Shown piece by piece: positions 59,618 to 64,000 of a DNA stretch of 64,000 bases. The position numbers and the translations under genes were made by a program. The stretch comes from Neocallimastix lanati (nom. inval.) (Eukaryota > Neocallimastigomycota > Neocallimastigomycetes > Neocallimastigales > Neocallimastigaceae): the NCBI GenBank assembly GCA_016946835.1, contig JACVTC010000261.1, positions 1 to 64,000 on the forward strand, written 5' to 3'. How positions within the stretch are numbered: position 1 is the stretch's first letter; each line of letters opens with the position of its first letter. The notes beneath the pieces were generated by a model, which had not been told where the DNA came from, did no database searches, and was given only the letters and a program-made list of their open reading frames with translations.

Positions 59618-62472
59618 ATGAAATTTAAATATTTGTTATTATTTATTGAAATAATATTTCATTTTATTAATGTCATTAATTCATCACCATTTACTCAAGG
59701 ATTATTTGAAAATTATTTAATTCATTTAATGTATTACAGTAGAGACGATAATGGTGAAAGAATATATGAACCTGAATTTTATGGTAATGAAGGAAATAAA
59801 ATTGTCAAAACCGATGTATTGAAATATAAAATTTTACCTAGCATTGAAAGTAAAAATGGTAACGTGGAGGTTAAAATGACAGAAAATTACATATTTGATA
59901 GAGAAAGGCTATATGAGAATAAAAATTTTGGAAATGTAGATGGAGGTAATGATTCAAGTTTTATAAAACAAATGGTACCAGAAGTTAATATTTACGTTCC
60001 AGTAAAGTTAATTTCTGTGGATAAAAATAAAGACGAGAAATACGTTTTATTACCTAATAATTATTTTCAAGAAGATAGGGTAAGAAAAGGGAATTTTTAT
60101 GTAGAACTAGAAGGAAAGGAATATAGGGTTGACTTGAATGAGGCAGTTTATAAAAATGTAGAATTAAAACCAGTTGAGGCATTAGATTCAATAAATGATT
60201 ATTATATTAATAAATTTTATGATTCTTGCTCAGCAATAGACCAAGATTTAAAAAATAAAAATATTTTTTACACAAAGGAAGCCTACTCAAAATTACTAAA
60301 TATAAATAATAATGATATTGATAAGTATACAAATTTAGATATTGAGTTTCAAGATAATGTTAAGCCTGATGAAAGAACAATAAATAATAAAAAAATTAAA
60401 TTTTATAATGCTAAGGCAACTTTTGAAAAAATTGATGAAAATGGGGATATTATAAAGCCTAACCCTAAAGATTTAGATATAGGTTTCGATGAAGAAAGTG
60501 GAGAAGTATACATCCAGGATGAAACAAAACTAGTTAGAACAATTAAAGTTAAAGATTTTATTACATCATTTTGGACAACAAAATTTTTAAAAATAGATAG
60601 CCAGAAAAAGGTATTACATACAACTAATTCTGAATATAACAAAGAAAATATTTTTTCAAAGTTATTGAATACAGAAAGAATACCAAAAGTTACAATTGAT
60701 GAAAAAGATGAAAATCAACAAGATATAAGTAATACATACTATGATTTAGAAAATCTCAATGATCAAAAATTTTTTACAATGAAAATGAAATATAATAGTG
60801 ATATGGAAAATAATAAAAAAAATAATGCTAAAAACTTAAAACCATTTGATTTAAATAATTTATTCGCAAATGAAGATTTAGGTTCTTTAGAAAAACTTAA
60901 CTCCGAAATAACTACTGAAATTGTAACTATTGAAAATACAATTAATGAAATATCGGAGAAAATAAAAAATTCAAATAATAATATCGAAAAAAATGAGTTA
61001 ACAGAAATGGAAAAAAAATTAGAAGAAAAAAAAAAAAAATATGTAAAATTTTCTTATATAATAAAGAAAGAAATAATGAATTCACCAAGTATTACAGAAA
61101 ATAGAAAAAATAAAGTTAATTCTGAATTAATCGATATAGAAAAAGTATATAAATCAGATCTAGATAATATTGATAAAAATAGCGATGTATTAATAGATAG
61201 TAACTTTTCTAATAATATTATAACAATTAGTAAAGATATGAATCAAATTAATCGTTTACTTAAACCTAATGGAAGGGCGGAAGCTAATGATTTAAAAGTA
61301 AAAATTGAAAGAAAATTGAAAAGTGATGGTAATAGTTTAGATTTACTTGAAAAATATGAAAATTTTGGAAACATAATAGAGCAAAAATATACTAAGGAAG
61401 AAATTCAAGTTATTGACAATTTTTTAAAAAAGTATGATATATATCATAAATTATCTGGTAGATTAAATAATTTAAGGCCTACAGAAGTAACAACGCTTAA
61501 TGAAATAAAGAATTATATAATTCCAAATAAAAATGAGATTTCAGGTACAATAGATGAAGCATCACTAAAAGACTTTATAGACAATAATAATAATTTAGAT
61601 GTACAAAAACTTTTATCTGAATTACCAAATTATAGTAATAGTAATAGTAATAATAATGCTGAAAATATAAAAAAAAAAATAAAATTATATATTACTTACC
61701 ATTATTTCAATTCAAAAGAGAAAAATACCTTTAATATAGAAAAAACCAAAACTCAGTATAAATTTAACTATGATTTTGATTATTTGAATGCGTGTAAGTT
61801 GAACCCTATGAATAGTGTTAATTCCGTAAATACGTACACAGTTATGGATATTTCATCAGATGATAATAAGGGAGAAAGTAATTTGGAACCACTTAAAATA
61901 AAATATAAAATGATTAACAATAAAAAATGTGAATCAAGTGATAATACTTTCTATTATAATCCGAATATTGAAGAGAAAAATTATCCTTACATAGAATCTT
62001 TAAGTAAATTCGATGCAAATAATAATTTTAATGATGATTTGAAAACACCAAAAACAAAAAATACCGTTTTGGAACCGTCAGAAATAAAATATAATAATGT
62101 TCTTTTTAAAATGAAAAAAAAGGCAGTAACGAGTTCTAATAATTCTTCCAATAATAATGGAAAAAACTCTATAGATTTAATTAATGACAGCACCGATGAA
62201 CTAAAAGGTAAAATTAAAACTATGTGTATTAAAGAAAATAATAATGCTATCGATATTAGTTCATACATCCATCCAAAACAGAAAATAAAAAATCATAGCT
62301 TTGAAAACCAAAAATCGTATATTAATTCATTAGGAATTTTAGTTAAAACAGCTAGAAATATGGTAATTTCAAAATATTCCGAATTAATTATTTTTGACGT
62401 TAAAAATAAAATAATAGTTAAAAATTTAATGAAAAAATTAAAGATTAAGAAATTAAATATCCCTAATAATAA

Positions 62473-62528
<56 letters not shown>

Positions 62529-63030
62529 ATAATAGTGAAGATATTTTCATACCAAATGTTGATCTTGAAGGAAATATAATTGATATAAAAGAGAATTTTA
62601 ATAAACTTAGAATAACCTCAACTATGAGCACTGGTGAAAAAGAAAAAATAATAGAAAATGATGTAATAAATGGAATAAATAATCATAGCGAATTAACAGA
62701 TAATGAAAAAAAAGAATTAAAATCAATAATAAATAATGGGGAATATTTTGTATTATATCCTGAAAATTATGAAAAATTAAAAAATATCCAATTAAATTCA
62801 GTAAATAAATTTGAAGATTATTATTCTACAATTGCTATTAGTGGTTTAAACAAAAATGGAAGACCTTTGTTATTAAAAGTATTTAATAGAGATTCTAATG
62901 GAAAAAAAATTCAATTTAGAAATTCATATACAGCGGAAACTACTTCAACTACAGACGCGCATGATCTTCCTCTTAAACGTGTTAATGGTATAGTAAGCAA
63001 TATTAAGAATGTATGTAACAGTGGAAGTAA

Positions 63031-63074
<44 letters not shown>

Positions 63075-64000
63075 CCAATAGTAATGGATCTAAAAGCAAA
63101 AGAAATGGAATGCAAGGAACATGTCCATGCCAGAAGAATACACCAGTTAAGATAAATAAACTTGATAAAAATTTTGATAAATCGATTAGTAATGAAAAGG
63201 CATTAAGTTTATATAAAAATACCATAGATAAGGAGTATGATGAAACTTTATCTACTGTAAGTGAAGGTAAAGAAGCAATGATAAAAGGGGCAACTCAATT
63301 AATTGATAATAAAAGTTCATCAGAAAGTGTTAATGAATTAATGAAAATGGATGAAGAGCAATTAAGTGAAACGCTATTAGAAGATATTAGTAATACTATG
63401 TCCAATCCTGATGTCAAAAAAACCAGATTATGGTTGTCTAAACTAAATAAATTTTTAAAATATTTAAAAAAACATATTAAAAATTTAAAAATCATAGCAA
63501 AATATACAGGAAAAAGAGAAGATAATGAAAAAGTAAACAATTTTATTATATTAGAAAATTCTGTTCTCAAAAAAGCAGGTGATGTTCTTGAAGATAATGA
63601 TTATAAATCAATTAAGAATAGTAATCCACCCGATGAATATGAGAATTTCATGAATATTAGAGATCAACAGTCCGAATTGGAAGTGGAAGGTCTTGAATCA
63701 ATTTTAAAGGTTGTTCCATTATTTGAAGAAACCGATCAAAATTCCGAATTAATCATTACGGAAATTGATGGACCAGCTTTAGAAATAGATGATAATGGAA
63801 ATATCAATAATAATATCGATCATAACAGTATTTCGGTTTCCTCTAATTCTTATGGAGAATCATTAGAAAAATTAACGAAAAACACTTTAAATGCATTAGA
63901 ATACACAAATGAAGTAGATGCCGAGAATATTGTCAAAGGATTAAATAAGTTATATAAATCATTGTCAATGAAAATGATATTCGATCCTGATCCTAAAACA
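59618..64000 (+). CDS. Giant secreted protein, uninterrupted frame, 3'-truncated by the window
   Basis: The frame opens at ATG 59618 with the same signal peptide as 7616 and stays open to the last base, 1461 codons. At the Glu/Lys stretch it reads LEEKKKKYVKFSYIIKKEIMNSPS, crossing the point where copy 1 stops. By comparison with copy 1, about 514 more codons are expected beyond the window, giving about 1975 in all. It carries the two AGT-encoded poly-Ser tracts (about 62470-62527 and 63030-63073) and the GTCPCQKN Cys pair. No recognisable domain. The continuity with a signal peptide at the front makes this the better model of the gene. Confidence 0.85.

Larger units (their letters stand above)
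52016..64000. repeat. Direct repeat copy 2 of the ~52-kb period
   Basis: Counterpart of 1-11997, with the same gene order and intergenic sequence. This copy has intact frames where copy 1 is disrupted: the ankyrin gene continues through the region that is broken in copy 1, and 14 A's at about 61026-61039 keep the giant secreted gene in one frame. The T homopolymer is 44 long here (59340-59383) against 42 in copy 1. The repeat runs off the window edge. Confidence 0.95.

Overview
This window looks like nuclear DNA of an anaerobic gut fungus (Neocallimastigomycota). The sequence is extremely A+T-rich (visibly well under a quarter G+C), full of homopolymers, AAT/ACT trinucleotide runs and AT-rich minisatellites. 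Its genes are long, mostly without introns, and rich in Asn, Lys, Thr and Ser. The protein repertoire also fits: ankyrin-type proteins, very large secreted proteins with Thr linkers, CBM18 chitin-binding modules, ricin-type and bulb-type lectin domains, and a secreted subtilase. The assignment is inferred from composition and domain style, not from a marker gene. I see no rRNA, no intact tRNA gene, no CRISPR array and no prokaryotic operon signals.

The dominant large-scale feature is a direct repeat. Bases 1-11997 are repeated at about 52016-64000 and run off the window end, with a period of about 52.0 kb. Beyond base 1340 I found only homopolymer length changes (poly-T near 7340, poly-A near 9014) in the parts I compared. 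The first 1.34 kb of copy 1 is full of indels relative to copy 2, which suggests that base 1 is an error-prone contig tip. The region could be a genuine 52-kb tandem duplication, a circular molecule written out with overlapping ends, or a duplicate-haplotype or assembly artefact.

Layout of one unit: an ankyrin-type gene with an Asn-rich middle (copy 2 intact at 50054-55027; copy 1 truncated and error-laden at 1-3027); an AT-rich spacer ending in a 38-bp-period array; a 3' fragment of the 42110-45811 gene (6021-6897 and 58021-58897); and a giant secreted protein (7616-13542, split by a one-base poly-A difference; open in one frame in copy 2 from 59618 to the window end). Single-copy between the repeats are: a subtilase with a CBM18 module, probably spliced to a double ricin-type lectin (14968-18581); a 4.2-kb spacer; a 1908-residue multi-lectin surface protein on the minus strand (22807-28533); a Thr-minisatellite secreted protein (30497-32023, minus); a secreted 1129-residue protein of unknown function (34382-37771); a 4.3-kb spacer with an apparent tRNA-derived SINE and a hairpin-rich island; an unrecognised 1233-residue intracellular protein (42110-45811); and a 4.2-kb spacer with two small inverted-repeat elements and a three-copy 455-465-bp tandem repeat just upstream of the ankyrin gene.

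Five of the seven distinct full-length genes carry a signal peptide, and two have chitin- or glycan-binding modules. The locus therefore reads as a cell-surface or secretome neighbourhood. This is an inference from gene content; nothing indicates a shared pathway or co-transcription.
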